Below are positions 32,801 to 45,568 of a DNA stretch of 64,000 bases, in pieces. Position numbers and translations under genes: made by a program. The DNA comes from Hansfordia pulvinata (Eukaryota; Ascomycota; Sordariomycetes; Xylariales). The number at the start of each line of letters is the position of its first letter. Within the stretch, counting starts at the first letter, position 1. The notes under the pieces were generated by a model. That model had not been told where the DNA came from. It did not search any database and saw nothing but the letters and a program-made list of their open reading frames with translations. The stretch lies in contig BJKQ01000008.1 in NCBI GenBank assembly GCA_006538405.1, positions 496,001 through 560,000 on the forward strand. The letters run 5' to 3'.

Positions 32801-35211
32801 ATGGTGTTCCAGCCAGAGGCCGACTCGGTCTCCAACCCCATCAATATGACTGCTGCCGCATCTGCCTCTGTCGATGGCCCTGCCGACTCGAACGCTTCAG
32901 CATCCAAGCCAAACTCGCCCCCGAGCCGGAACAAGCCCGATGCTTCAGGCGATGCCGACACCGCCAAGCCCTCTTCTGCTGCCGCCTCGTCATCGGGCTC
33001 AGCGCCACCACGACCCTCACATTCGCCCTCCGACACTGACATTCCCATACGCGACAAGGAGTCCTTCAGCCGCCTCCTCGTTGACCAGGCCGTTGTCCGC
33101 GACCAGATCCATTCAGCCGCCATCATCTCGGAAAAGCAGCGGCTGAACGATCACAACAAGCTCCTCTTCAACACCATCAACGACTACAAGCTCGTGCGCA
33201 ACGACTACCGCAATTGGTTCCCCCCCTCGCGCCTCTACGGCACCGGCTACAATGGCTTTGGAAACGGTCGCACCGAGCTAGGCGGTCCGGCACGCTTGCT
33301 CTACCCCTTCCAGAAGAATCGCGCCGGCAAGCGCAGCGGCGCCACGTTGAAATGGAAGCGCAAGGACATGCGCCTCCAAGCCGACTCCCACGAGGAACTC
33401 GTCCCCATCCGTCTCGACGTTGATTGGGACAAGATTAAGCTGCGCGATACCTTCACCTGGAACTTGCACGATCGCATGATCCCTCCCGAGCTCTTTGCTC
33501 ACTACCTCATCGAGGACATGGCCATCAAGCCCCCTGCTGTCGAGCCTGTCTACAACGAGATCACCCGCCAGCTGCGCGAACAGCTCAACGACTTCTATCC
33601 TTTTGTCTTCAGCGACGAGGACGCCCTGGATCCCGAGCTCCCATACTCGGCCTGGAAGAACGACGAGATGCGCATCCTCATCAAGCTGAACATCACCATC
33701 GGCCAATATACGCTCGTCGACCAGTTCGAATGGGAGATCAACAACCCGATCAACTCGCCAGAGGATTTTGCTCAGTCTATGGCCACCGATCTTGCTCTGT
33801 CCGGAGAATTTACCACCGCCATTGCTCACTGCATTCGCGAGCAGACCCAGCTCTTCACCCGGTCGCTTTACAGCGTCGGCCACCCATTCGACGGCCGTCC
33901 CGTAGACGACTCCGATCTTGTCGCCGCCTTTTTGCCCTCGCCTCTACCCTCTGTCTTCCGCCCCCAACATCAGGCCAAGGACTACGCCCCCTTCCTTTAC
34001 GAGCTTTCCGATATAGATCTCGAGAGGGAAGAGCTGACATTCTCACGCGAGCAGCGGCGGCAGAAGCGCTCCATCAACCGGCGCGGCGGTCCCACGCTCC
34101 CCGATCTCAAAGAACGCCAGCGTACTATCCGCACCCTCGTTGTTTCCGACACGTTGCCGGGTGCCGCCACCGACGTCGAGGAAAGCCGTCTTTATAAATT
34201 CGTCGCTGGCCACTCGCAAGGAACCCGCAGAACCCGCGGCGCTGGCCGCAGAGGAGAGGGCGAGATCTCAGACTCTGATGAAAGCGACGACTCCTCCCCA
34301 GATTCCCCAGCCGTCAATGCGTCTCAACTCACTGGAACTGCCCGCACTCGCGGCATGCGCGGTGCCGCCTCCGCCGCCCAGCAGCGCATGGCCCAGGTCG
34401 GCCGCTCCGAAACTCCCGAAGCCAGCATCTTATATCAAGAGACCCGCCCATCTAGGAGGGCAAACCGCGAGCAGACCAGAGAAGAAACAGAAGAGCCTCA
34501 ACAACGTTGGATCACTCTCAAAGTGCCCAAGGACAAGCTGCGCAGGATTTTGCGCCGTGATGGCCGTGCCAAGCAGGGCACGCCTGCGGGCCTGCAGACG
34601 CCGTCCCAGACACATGCGCGCGCCTTGAGCACAGCGACTTCCTCTGCCATGCCGCCTCCTTCGACACCAAACATGTCAAAGCCCGGTCCAGGCACCCCAG
34701 TTCCTGCTGGTGTGCCGCCCCAGCAAGTCGGGCGACTCGATGCACCCCCACCCCCACCTCCTGGTGGTAGCTTGCCTCCTGCCGTGAGTACTCCTGCCCT
34801 TCAGTTGTTCATGGTCTTCCAAACATGATCAGGATCACCATACTTGTATCGTTCAACCATGCTGACCATTCCCTTGCACAGCCTCCTCCGCCCGAATGGC
34901 TTGTCGAAGCTCTGGAGAACTTCAAGCGCACTGACACGTACGCCAACGATTTGTGCGAGGCCTTTATGCGCTACCAAGCTGTTGACAGCACGACAAATGC
35001 TGTCGTTGTCTTGCCCCAGACTGGCGACCCCATTCCTGATCACTTGAAGTTTTATTGGCTGCCGCGGATTCGGTGTACTGACTGCCCTGGTAAACTTTAC
35101 ACGCCTGGGCCTGGCTACTCGGCCGACAATTTCCAAGTCCATCTCAAGAACAAGATGCACAAGGAAAAAGTCGAATTGCGCCTACGCGGCGAGAAGAAAG
35201 CCGACGCCTAA
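32801..35211 (+). CDS. SNF5: SWI/SNF chromatin-remodelling subunit Snf5 (SMARCB1/INI1 family)
   Basis: Core subunit of SWI/SNF-type remodelling complexes. Two exons, 32801-34783 and 34882-35211. The 98-nt intron has a GTGAGT donor, a CTGAC branch and a TTGCACAG acceptor in phase 0. The protein is 770 aa. An N-terminal Ser/Pro-rich region precedes a conserved SANT-like stretch ([20 protein letters not shown]). The SNF5 repeat domain lies at about residues 200-405, with [11 protein letters not shown] and [18 protein letters not shown] as its two repeats. A low-complexity linker follows. Exon 2 encodes a compact C-terminal module containing a possible zinc site (RCTDC ... VHLKNKMH, Cys-x2-Cys-x18-His-x5-His). 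The start at 32801 is the first ATG of the open frame. Confidence 0.93.
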
Positions 35212-37015
35212 GAAAGCAGGAGCAGGACAGGTTACAACACCTCAATTCTGGTGGCGGTATCGATATTGCACGCCGCCAGACACCCGAGCGGGCGTCAGCT
35301 GCTAAAATGCAAGACTCGGTTGGCAGGTCCGCCGCGCGCCCTCCTGCTCCCGCTGCCGCCACTGTCGCGATCCTCGCCACCTCTTCTCAGACAGCTTTGA
35401 GCCTTGCGGTGTGAAGAGGGGAGCGGGATTTGATTCTATCGTCAGTCCGCAGCAGCCTCTGCAAATTTCGCGGCATATTCGCAGACCATCGATACAGCAA
35501 ACATGTGACGCGATTCCACGAGATAACTTGAGAATCAACGAAAGGGATGACTCATCTTCTTTGATGGCCGCTCGAATCTTGCGCCACTCAACAGTACGCC
35601 CAAATCGTCTTTCTTGGCGGCCTCAGGTCAAGGGCCGACAAATTCCGTTGAGCGTTGATTGCATGGGACCGTTTCTGGGCCTCGAGTGCGCTGCATTTCG
35701 AAAGGAAATCGCTCGCACTTGATTCAGGGTATGGAGGGGCAATGCCTGCCCGGGCTTGCTCTTAAAGAGTCCACTGAGCCTGGACGCAACTCTCAGCTAT
35801 TGGTGAAAATAGAAGGCAAGGTCCCCTGGAGAAGGAGGCTTCGGCTGGCGGCGAAGACTGCGGCGGCCGGCGAGAAGACAAGGCCCCTGTTCATATTCCA
35901 GCTTTGTACATTTTTGTCTCATGCGGCTTTGAAGACTGGGGGGAATGGAGTTCGAGCAAGATAGGGTCGTTGATATGGAAAGGTGATATCCAGATGGCCG
36001 CTTCTTTCCGGTACTCCGCGTCATCTCGCTTACTGCATTTTTGGAAAAGAAACACCTGTCTTCAAAGCATTGCGCCTGTGTCTTTTCGACTTGTCTTCCA
36101 CATCCTCATATCATGTTGAAAAGCACGGCGGGTGCAGTCTGTTGGAGACACAGCTTGGGGAACGATACGCAAGCCCGAACAGGAGGGGCTATGGGCACAG
36201 GTCGTGGGATCCGGGGGCACGGCGGGGGCGTGCGTGTACGTATTTTCGAGTGGGCTTGGGAGCTGGCAGTGGGGGAACCATGTCGATTACAGCGAGCGAC
36301 ATAGATAATCGTACAAATGACTTGGAAGCAATTAGAGTATCTCCCACGACACGGGAATTTCCTGTCGAAGAGAAGCTGTGCCACCAGATCATCGCCAGCC
36401 CCCACCCAATCTTGGAGACGCCAATGTCCCGAAAGAGGTCAACACTTCTGCGGCCCGGGCGGGCCTTGGGTGTTGTGGCTTCTCATGTCAAATACAGATC
36501 TTGGGTTTTGGTTAGACTCGCTTTGAGGACTGGACTACGGGAAAGAAGCGAGCGGTTGGCAAGAAGGGGGGGGGGGGGGGGTTGGTGGTTGGACATCACA
36601 GCCTTGGTGCACGTGAACAACGCTTCCCCTGCGATACGTCAGAGCTGAGCTCTCCGCGTGCAGAATCAAGACGTGACTCGCCAAGGGTGTGGACCAGCAT
36701 TTGCGCCCTGGCCGGAACGATGGAAATAGGCAGGGTGCCTTGGGCCACCACGTCCCACCCTCGTCTATCACGGGCAAGAGATTCACGGGTTTTGCGCGTA
36801 GACTGTTGCGGTGGGCAATTCAGGTGCTCAGGGTGGGGTTTCGTCACATTTCTCGAACCGTCGGGGGACGGAAATGGCGAGAAACCACCCCTCTTGAAAT
36901 GGGTCGATTCGAAAAGCCGCCGATACCACGCGAGCTTGCCGCCAGCATATATGACCTTCTTCTAACCCGCACGCCGCCGCCTTTCCTTCCAGGTACGAAG
37001 AGTCCTCGCCTTTTC
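35212..37015. other. Intergenic region, converging 3' ends
   Basis: SNF5 (+) and AFI1 (-) converge here across 1.8 kb. A poly-G run lies at about 36567-36580. Short frames on both strands lack motifs. Confidence 0.55.
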
Positions 37016-39801
37016 TTAACTTATCCTCCTGTCGCCCCCATTGACGCCGTCGCCAAGCCCGAGACCGAGGCCCATGGTGGAGGCCGCGGCGGCGACGGCG
37101 GCAGCAGTGGCAGCTGAAGCCGGGGCTGCCGTAGCAGCCCCGGGGGCCCCGGCCCCGCTGCTGCTCCTGGCGCGGGCCTCGGCTTCGGCCTCGCGGCGGA
37201 TGCGCTGCATGGCGAGCTTCTGGAACTGGCTGAGGCCGCGCCACCAGTGCTGGCCGGCCTCGTGGTCGGACAGGCGGTCGAGCAGCTCGGCGGTGGCGGC
37301 GCGGACGTCGCGGTCGCGGTGGAAGAGGCCGAGTGCCAGGTAGAAAAGCCCCGCATGGGATTCGGGGGCGACCGACAGCAGCAGACAGAGCTCGTCGTAC
37401 GTGTTGACGTGGCGGTGGAAGGCAAGGTACACGTCGCGCGCCTGTGCCGGGTTGAGGCGCTGCGTGCGCAGCCGGTCATGCATGTGGTGGAGGTCGAACC
37501 CCTTCAGGGGTCGTACGGTGTAGATCTGGGCGAGGTCCTGTAGGGAGAAGGTCGCAAGAGAGGAGAAAGTTTAGACGTATGTACTGAAGCAATCGGAGGT
37601 TGTTTTTTGGTTGTTCGTGGCCTGCCAAGAAATGCAAAAGGGCGGATTCGTGTAACAAGCGGGCAAAAGGAGAATGAGAAAGTGTTGTGCCATACCTGGA
37701 TGAAGCTGTAGTAGCTCCGAGTATTCCTCCAGCCCTCGATCCTGCAAACGTTGGCCGCCAACTCCTTTTGTTTGGCTGTCTCGTCCGCCCAGACATAGCC
37801 ATGGCCTGACTGGCCTGCCGTGTTGGCCTCGGCCTCGTCCCCGCCGATAAAGAGCGCGCTGGCCCCGTACACGCTTTCCTCGAAAGCAGCAGCTATGCGC
37901 GTGAACTTGACGACCCAGTCGCGCCACTTGGCGCGGATCACCCGTTCGCCGTGGCGCATGGCAATGCTCTTGAGGATGTCGTTCATGAAGACTATGTCGC
38001 CAGTGGGATCCGAGGATGTGCCGGAGGGACCGCTCCCGCTGAGCAGGTTGGTGATGGACGGGTTCTGCTGCTGGAAATAGGAGAGGCCTTCCGTCACGGG
38101 CGCAGCCTCGATCTTGGTGCTGATCTTCATGCGTCCGCTGGGCAGGTCACACAGGAGATCCCACCACTCGGGGTGCATCTCAAAGGTGGGGTTAGTAACG
38201 CCAGCAATGAAGCCTGGGACCTTGAGCAGATCGTCGATCTTGGTCAGGTCCGTGTAGGGGAAGGCGTGGCGGTTGAAGCCACGCAGGATGCCGCCCGAGG
38301 CTAGAGCGCAGGCAGCCAGAACGGCCTCGGCAACATCGCCAGAGGGCAGATTGTAGCCGAGGAATATGACACGCTTCTGGGTCAATAGCGCATTGGCGAG
38401 GACCATGATGGGGTGTGTATTAGGGCCGTGGGTGGTGAGGTGCGGGTGCTGCAGAAAGGGCTGGGGGGATTTGGTGTGAGGCTCGGAGAAGTTCTGGATG
38501 AGTTTGATGAGGGAGAAGTCGCCGACCGTCTCGGGCATGATGGCGGTGGGAACCTTGACGGGGATAGGAATGCCCTTGTACATGACCTTGGTCTCGAACT
38601 CGTGGGTGTCGCGCGGCACGGTGTACTGGCTCTTGGTCTCGAGGTGAGCCTTGGTGCCGATACGCGACACGGCGCCGACCTGCTTGGGAGGGCTCTTGCT
38701 GGCCCCGGTCGCGTCTTGAGGATCAGGGCCCGGAGCGCCAGCGGCGACCCCCGCCTCTTCGCCGCTCGCGCTGTCCTGCGCAATGCGCTCTTGTATCATG
38801 CCCTCAAACTTTTCAATGAACAGGTCTTTGTTGTCGCTGGCCTGGAGAAGGTGGCGCTCGAGAAGGCTCAGCTTGGGCATGAGCGACAGATCCATATTGT
38901 TGACGGCGTCAAAGAGAAGTTTCAGTGTCTCGGGCACCGGGGCTTTGAAGTATTCCTCCAGGGCAAGCAAGAGGAGCGGCTGGGCGAGTTGAGCTGGTTA
39001 GATGGGCTTGTGCCGGACAGCTGGCGGAGGGGGCCTGGAACCAACCTTGTAGATGTGCAAAAAGGGATGCCTCGTGCAGATGGCCATGGCCTTCACAATG
39101 GCGCCTCTCTTGACACTGCTGTCCTTTTTCGTGTATACCAGATTCAGAACATAGATGAGGGGTGCGCCCTCGCCGCCTTCGGGTTCCTCATCGGACGTGT
39201 CGCTGTCGTCCAGATCGTCGCCGTCGTCGCCGCCGTCGCCGCCGTCGTTGTCATCCAGATCGTCATCCAGATCCCCGTTATCGGCCGCATCGCCGACGGG
39301 CTCACCGGCGGCACGGGAAGCCTCGCGCTCGCGCCTCCTCCGGCGCCGGCGGCGTCTTTCTTCCTTTGCCTTGTGTGTCTCTTCATCGTCGTCCTGGTTT
39401 GTGTCCTTGTGGAGGAAGAAGATGGTCCAGTCCTGGGTGCGGGCGTGGGCCTGGTCGGGCAGCATGAGCTCGGCAAGCATGTGCTCGTCGCCGGTTATGG
39501 CGATGGGGTACTGGTGCTCCATGACGGGGCCGCGGTCAATGTCGAAAGAGGCGACGAGGATGTACTCGACGTGGTTCTCGGTGGAGCCGCGGGGGTACTG
39601 GGAGCGCAGCCTGCGCTGGGGGCGGGCGTGGGACGAGACATGGAGCCGGGAGCCGGGGTCGGCGAGAGACGAGTGGTGGGAAGAGAGGCCGGCGCGGCTG
39701 CCCAGCGAGTCGGTCTTGGACTGGGAGCTGGGGTCGGAGGCGCGACTGTTGTCGGGTAGCGGAGGCTGGGGGGAGCGGGCGGGACGATGCGCCAGCGACA
39801 T
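37016..39801 (-). CDS. AFI1: Afi1/MesA polarity protein with DENN-type SPA domain
   Basis: Afi1 docks the Arf3/Arf6-type GTPase and helps set the polarity axis in yeast; in filamentous fungi the homolog (MesA) stabilises the hyphal polarity axis. Three exons: 39046-39801, 37696-38979 and 37016-37537, all phase 0, giving 853 aa. The N-terminal Afi1 docking domain starts at [20 protein letters not shown] and contains a charged insertion ([12 protein letters not shown] and Asp-rich). The SPA/DENN part spans exon 2, with [20 protein letters not shown] and [20 protein letters not shown]. Exon 3 carries a helical HEAT-like end and an Ala-rich tail. An ATG at 39806 lies out of frame five bases before the start used here. 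The 3' end converges with SNF5. Confidence 0.9.
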
Positions 39802-41376
39802 TTCATGTGGGAGGGCAGACAGCGGGGGGGCTGTCTGGGGGCGGCGCGTGGGGAGAGAGTCGTTCTCCGCTCGGGGCGGAGGGGCGGTCGGCAGACCAGC
39901 GCAGGATGGGAGGCGACGGAGTGGGAGGCGACGGCGAGGGTGGTGAGAATGGAAACAGCAGACGGACGTGGGACGACGCGGGCGCCGGCGGGGTCGAAAC
40001 GCTACGGCGGGCAGAGCCGCAGTGGTGCGTGAAGTGGAACAGACAGGCGAGGTGGCGAAAAGGTCGGGGGGGAGAAGCAATTGGGCGGTGGTGGCTGCGT
40101 GAAAGCCGGATCAAGGCGTCGTGGGGGTAAGCTGTATTGTAATAACGGCCGAAACCAAGGTGCACCTCCTTAGGTAGGTAGGTACAGGAGGTACCAGGTA
40201 CAGTCGGGCGCAGGTGTATTGGAGAGGTGACGATAATGTAGTAGGTGGTAAGTAGGTACCTAACTCATGCATCGATTGAGTTGGGATGAGGTGAGGCTGC
40301 TGCTGTCAGTTTGGCTGGTGTCGTCTGAAGAAGCGGCGGTGACCCCGCAAACCGCCCCGGTCAAGTACCGGCCGGGGTGTCTTTCAGGGGCCACATTGCC
40401 TGCGGCTCAGGGGAGAGGATGCGACTCATCAATCCCCGAACATAGGGGGTTCCAGTGAGGTGTCGGCGGGCGGGAATGGATTGCACCTGCAAGGGGCTCG
40501 ATCTACATGCGATTTACGGTGCAGGGAGGTAATCATTACGGTATTCAACAAGTCTTAGGTATCTGGACGGACGAGGGAAGATTGAGGTAGGAGGTAGGTG
40601 ACTCGGGTGGGATTGGATCAAGCTAACAAGTCCCTCCATCACCTTCATTTGGCATGTCCCAGGTACTGAACTGAGAATGGGAGGAGAGGGGCAGGGACTA
40701 TCACAGAACGGCAATGATGATGGCCTGACCAAGATGCCCAGACCCGGACCTTGACCTGGCCTTCTTCTCACACCTCCAGCTTGAGGCCAGTGCACCGTGG
40801 GGCAGCCGAGACGGTTCGCTTCAGGAGGAGGCCCTCGAATCGGCGTGCGGACCGCGGGACGGAGACGGAGCGCCACTCATCACTCATGGAGGCCGCGCCG
40901 TCGGATACGACCTCGAGTACGAGTAACAGCTGGAGTGCGCCTGCCCTGCACCCGCAGCCCATACCAGGTACTTTGACCCCTGTCCGCCATTTCGCCACAA
41001 GACAGGTACGAGTACTCGCACACCACTCGGCGCGCGCATAGGTACGGTGCTACCATTGCGTCGTGGTTCCATCGCGACCACGATTGAAGCTTTACCTGGT
41101 ATCTTCACGCAGCCCGGCACATAGGGCTCCGCTTCACCTGCACTGCGCTGCGCAAAGTCCCCGTCGCCTGCCGCCGGCCGCTCCGCTTTCTGCGCATCTC
41201 TGAGCGACCTTTCAGAAGGCTTGATCTCTTGCTTCTGACGACCTGACCCTCTCATCAATCACCCGCCGATCCGACACACCTTCCACCCACTCTGCAGGCA
41301 CCTTGTTCTTCCTCGCTGTCGCCGACAGGCAACCCTCCCGAGACCGGCTGCCCCCACCACCATCAGCCAGCCCATC
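39802..41376. other. Divergent promoter region of AFI1 and CEG1
   Basis: Contains TAGGTAGGTACC-type repeats at about 40165-40265 and one exact GTACGAGTAC decamer at 41006. No gene is supported. Confidence 0.55.
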
Positions 41377-42543
41377 ATGTTGGAGGTCGAGCCCAACCGC
41401 ATCCAGTCGCTCGACGAGCCGGGCGTCAAGGCCACTGGCGAGCTGCTTAGGAACATGCGCCAGGAGGTCGCCCAGCTGCTCGGCCGCCACCAGACCAACT
41501 TCCCCGGCGCCCAGCCCATCAGCTTCGCCCGCAAGCACCTCGAGGAGCTGCACCGCGTCGACTTCTTTGTCTGCGAAAAGTCCGACGGCATCCGCTACCT
41601 GCTCTACATCACCGAGGACGACGCCGGCGCCGAGGCCCACTACCTCATCGACCGCAAGAACGACTACTGGTTCATCACCAACCGCTCCCTCCACTTCCCC
41701 ACCCCGCAGAGCGAGCGCGACTTCCACAAGGGCACCCTCCTGGACGGCGAGCTCGTCATGGATGACATTGGGAACGGGCGTCAGGAGCCCCGCTTCCTCA
41801 TCTTCGACTGCCTCGCCGCCGACGGCCACTCCTTTGTCAGCCGGCCCCTGACCAAGCGCCTCGGGCGCCTCGACCTCGAGATATTCCAGCCCTACCGCCA
41901 GCTTCTCAAGAGGTACCCCGAGGAGCGCGAGTTCCAGCCCTTCTTTGTCGAGATGAAGGCCATGCAGGCCTCCTACAACAACCCCGCCATCTTCGAGGAC
42001 GTCATCAAGAAGCTGCGCCACGGCAACGACGGCCTCATCTTCACCGGCTCAAACTCGGTCTACCGCCACGGGACCGACCACCAGATCCTCAAGTGGAAGG
42101 AGGCCGACGAGAACACGGTCGATTTCAAGTGGCAGCTCAACTTCCCCACGCTCGTGCCCGACGACGCGCTGCGCGCCGAGGGCGTCACCGAGCCCTTCAC
42201 CGACTGGACCGCCACGCCGTCGGTCGACCTGCTCGTGTACCACGGCGACAGCGGCCCCAGCGCCTACCAGCACTTTGGCCCCATGCACCTCGAGGACTCG
42301 GAGTGGGAGATCCTCAAGGGGCTCGGCGACCCCCTCAACGGCCGCATCGTGGAGGTCTACATGGACTCCCAGAAGCGGTGGCGCTTCTACCGCTTCCGCG
42401 ACGACAAGCACCACGGCAACCACGTGTCCGTCGTCAACTCGGTCATTGACAGCATCCGCGACGCCGTCACCAAGGAGGAGCTGATCAACGCCGCGCCCAC
42501 CATCCGCCGCAACTGGAAGGCCCGGGAGGGCAAGCCCAACTGA
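41377..42543 (+). CDS. CEG1: mRNA-capping enzyme, guanylyltransferase subunit
   Basis: Transfers GMP to the 5' diphosphate end of nascent mRNA in the nucleus. Single exon, 388 aa. The nucleotidyltransferase motifs are in order: motif I EKSDGIRY, with the GMP-accepting Lys at residue 68; motif III region LLDGELVMDD; motif IIIa RFLIFDCLA; motif IV NDGLIFTG; motif V ILKWKEADENTVDF. The C-terminal OB-fold contains GRIVEVYMDSQKRWRFYRFRDD. Length and motif spacing match yeast Ceg1-type enzymes, which lack a fused triphosphatase. A pyrimidine heptamer repeat begins 12 bases after the stop. Confidence 0.96.
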   Translation: MLEVEPNRIQSLDEPGVKATGELLRNMRQEVAQLLGRHQTNFPGAQPISFARKHLEELHRVDFFVCEKSDGIRYLLYITEDDAGAEAHYLIDRKNDYWFITNRSLHFPTPQSERDFHKGTLLDGELVMDDIGNGRQEPRFLIFDCLAADGHSFVSRPLTKRLGRLDLEIFQPYRQLLKRYPEEREFQPFFVEMKAMQASYNNPAIFEDVIKKLRHGNDGLIFTGSNSVYRHGTDHQILKWKEADENTVDFKWQLNFPTLVPDDALRAEGVTEPFTDWTATPSVDLLVYHGDSGPSAYQHFGPMHLEDSEWEILKGLGDPLNGRIVEVYMDSQKRWRFYRFRDDKHHGNHVSVVNSVIDSIRDAVTKEELINAAPTIRRNWKAREGKPN

Positions 42544-42554
42544 TCGCTGCAGAC

Positions 42555-42618
42555 TCTTTCTTTTTTCTTTTTTCTTTTTTCTTTTTTCTTTTTTCTTTTT
42601 TCTTTTTCTTTTTTCTTT
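42555..42618. repeat. (TTTTTTC)n tandem repeat in the CEG1 3' region
   Basis: About nine copies of a T6C-type heptamer just after the CEG1 stop, probably within the 3' untranslated region. On the minus strand it reads as A-rich and creates spurious lysine-rich frames. Confidence 0.9.
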
Positions 42619-43264
42619 AAGGGGGGCAAAAATTCTTCGCTTCATAACCTGGACACAGTGCTGGGAGAATCATGGCTGTGTCTGAATGGGGGCTTGCCAG
42701 AGCATTGCTTTCAGGAGACATGATCCATTCGAAGACTTTCATCGTGAGAAAGACATGAGCATTTGGATGGCGGGGGAGGGACGTGTGATTTTGGGACGTG
42801 GGGGTGCGTCGCACGGCCGACGTGTAAAGTACTTAGTCTTGGATGAATGGCGTTATTGGTGTTTTTGCTGGAGCGGCATTGCAGGAGATATCTTCATTTA
42901 TCGGCCGAGAGCACCCGAGATACCAAATGGCAGCGGACACGCGATTGACATTCCACAACCACTTGGTCGTTGATCGATCGGGTGGATTGAATTCATCTTC
43001 CTCTCTTACAGAAGCATCGCCGTGGACTATTGCATTCGCAGGACGTCAAGCTGCATTCTACGAGTTTGGTCCAGTAGCAAGCGCATCGCGGAGGAGTCGG
43101 GAGACAATAGCATCCTGCAAACCGGCACGCTGCGCTGGGGCGAGGTGAGGAGATGTCATGATTTGGTTGGAAAAACGCGCTACACTATGTACTTTACCCT
43201 TACACGGCCCTCCTCTCCTCCTGGGCCCCTTGAGGTGCCCTGCGCCCACGCTCCGAACGCGAGT

Positions 43265-44281
43265 CTATTCCTTGAGGTACTTGGCGGCGTGGGCGACGTG
43301 GTCGGCGGAGAAGGTCGAGATGAAGAAGTACGAGTGGTCGTAGTCCTGGTGACAGCGCAGTCGCGGCGTCGGTCAGTTTCAAAGAGAACCGAATAGATTG
43401 GGGGGGGTTGTCTGACCTTTTGGTAGCGAACGTTGAGCCCCTCGAGCCCGGCCTCCTTGACGGCCTTTTCCAGGTTCTCGGGCAGCAGCTGTCCCTGCTT
43501 GTAGAAGTTGTCGCCCGTGCCGACGTCGATGAGCACGTTGAAGGGGCCCTTGTGTCTGTCGTGCAGGCGCATCTGCTGTCAGCGTTGACCGCGACCGTCG
43601 TTTTCGGGCCAAGAGAGAAAAAAAGGAAACTCACCCCTTGACAAGCTCGGTAGTGTCGTGCTTCTTCCACTCCTCGCGGTCGTCGCCCAGATAGTTCTCA
43701 AAGGCCTTCTGGCCCCAGGGGCACTGGGAGGGGTTGCAGATGGGGGAGAAGGCGCTGACGCTGCGGTACTGGCCGGGGCGCTTGAGGAAGAGGGTCAGGG
43801 CGCCGTGGCCGCCCATGCTGTGCCCGGTGACGGAGCTGCGGCCCGTGTCAAGGAGGGGGCCCAGCTCGGGGTCGGCGGCGAGGGCGGCGGGCAGCTCGTC
43901 GGCGACGTAGCTCTCCATGCGGTAACCCCTGCTCCAGGGCTCGCGGAGGGCGTCGACGTAGAAGCCGGCGCCGGTGCCGAGGTCGTAGGCGTCGCCCTCG
44001 CCCGGGTGGCCGAGGCCGCGCGGGGAGGTGTCGGGCCAGACGACGGCGAGCCCGTGGGCCGAGGCCGCGGCGTGCAGGAAGCCCTTCTCGGCGCAGTTGT
44101 CCGGGGTGCAGGTCAGGCCGGACAGGAAGTAGAGGACGGGGACGCGCTGGCCCTCGTGGGCGGCCGCGGGGGGAAGGTAGACGTAGACGCTCATCGGGGT
44201 CGTGGTCTGCGCCGACTGGTGCGTCATCTTGAGCAGGCGGCCGCCCATGGTGGCGATGCGGGCTGTGATTTCAAAGGCCAT
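43265..44281 (-). CDS. S-formylglutathione hydrolase (esterase D family)
   Basis: Hydrolyses S-formylglutathione to formate and glutathione in formaldehyde detoxification; cytosolic. Three exons: 43635-44281, 43417-43555 and 43265-43345, giving 288 aa, the usual family length. The acceptor of exon 2 is GACAG at 43556-43560; the AG pairs a few bases earlier leave the frame one base out. Diagnostic motifs: LYFLSGLTCTPDNC, DTSPRG, DLGTGAGFYVDA, nucleophile GHSMGGHGAL (Ser155), AFSPICNPSQCPWG, LIDVGTGDNFYKQGQLLPEN (acid region) and DYDHSYFFISTF (catalytic His). Confidence 0.94.
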
Positions 44282-45568
44282 TTTGATCCTCGTCTTTGTC
44301 GTCCTTTTCCTATTTTTTTGCTTTTCTTTCTTTCTCTGAGGCGGGGGTTTGCGATTACAGATAGCCGTGATGAATGGTGGATGTGATGATGGTGGTGAGG
44401 GTGTTGAGGGTGTTGAGTGGGGGGTTGGTTGTCATGCACACGAGAATACGGAGGAGAGGGCGTTGCGGGCGGCGGCTCTTTCCCAGGTCATTACACGATT
44501 TATATACTACAGACCTGCGTACACACACCTGCCTGAACTACAGCTACAGCTGCTTCCCCTCACGAGGCGGCGGCGCGCGCAAAAAGGGGGGCAACGAATG
44601 CTCTGCCCGCACCAGACGGACGCGTCTGCGCCCGCCGAAGACGGGGTCGGGGTCGGGGTCGGGAGACGGGCCACGGGAAGCGAACCGATGCAGTGTCGCA
44701 ATTCTCAGTAAGGGCAGGCAAGATACTGGACCTGATAACTACATGTACCTACTCGTACATATGGGAAGGATGCTGGCACAGAACTGCTGCTGCTACCCCG
44801 CCGCAGCCAGTCCCGGCTTGACGTCAAGGGACCCCGTCCCTCGTGAATGCCGTGGCGAGTGCTCTTGGCTTGTATTGCCTACCTACCTACATCCATTAGG
44901 TACCGTCCACTGTCATCCATCCCCTCCATGAGGTATCGAGCAGGTGTGTGAGGTACCCACCTGCTTTTCTTGCCCCCGCTGGCGAAGGCCGGAAATGACG
45001 TCCATCGGATGCCGAGCTGGGTCCGGTTCGTCCCCGGATCGCGTCCCCGAGTTCCCGAGCTCGGCCCCTGCCGCCCGATTCCGTGTCTGTGCCCGTACTC
45101 GCTTGTACGTCCATCGTTCGGCTGTGATGAGTATCTGTCCCGTCCAGGCTTACAACAACATAATGGATGCTTTACCTACCACCTATATTGCCTCTCTTGT
45201 CCACATTGCACATGCTGCAGACTTTCAATAGACTGAACGGGGTAATCTGGTATTGATACAACAACACATTGAAGCCGACCTGCGATGGAGGTGGTGCCTC
45301 AATGGATCACGTGCATCAAATCATCTTCGTCTCCATCCCAGGCAGGAGCGACTTACACGCCCACGGAAATTGCATCTGGCGATGGTTCTTGCCTCGTTCA
45401 CCTGCATTTGATGATTCATCAAATCTCACGCCCTCTGGCCGTACCTATCCTAACCCAGCAGAATACTTCTTAACCACTACCGATTCCCATTTTCTCCCAT
45501 CTAATCCCCCCGGCGCAGCATCGCATCGCGACCGAAACCCCCACACTCGGCACGCCAACCCGTTTCCC
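44282..45568. other. Intergenic region
   Basis: Contains the promoter of the S-formylglutathione hydrolase gene and the 3' side of the orphan gene. GGGGTC repeats (about 44640-44665) and CCTACCTACC-type words are present. No gene is supported. Confidence 0.55.

Noticed and set aside
38413..39759. 448-codon plus-strand frame antisense to AFI1
   Set aside because: A GC-codon shadow of the AFI1 exons; the minus strand carries the conserved domains and splice sites.
43560..43582. Earlier AG acceptors for exon 2 of the S-formylglutathione hydrolase
   Set aside because: Both leave the frame one base out. The AG at 43556-43557 gives the conserved HKGPFNVLIDVG junction in phase.
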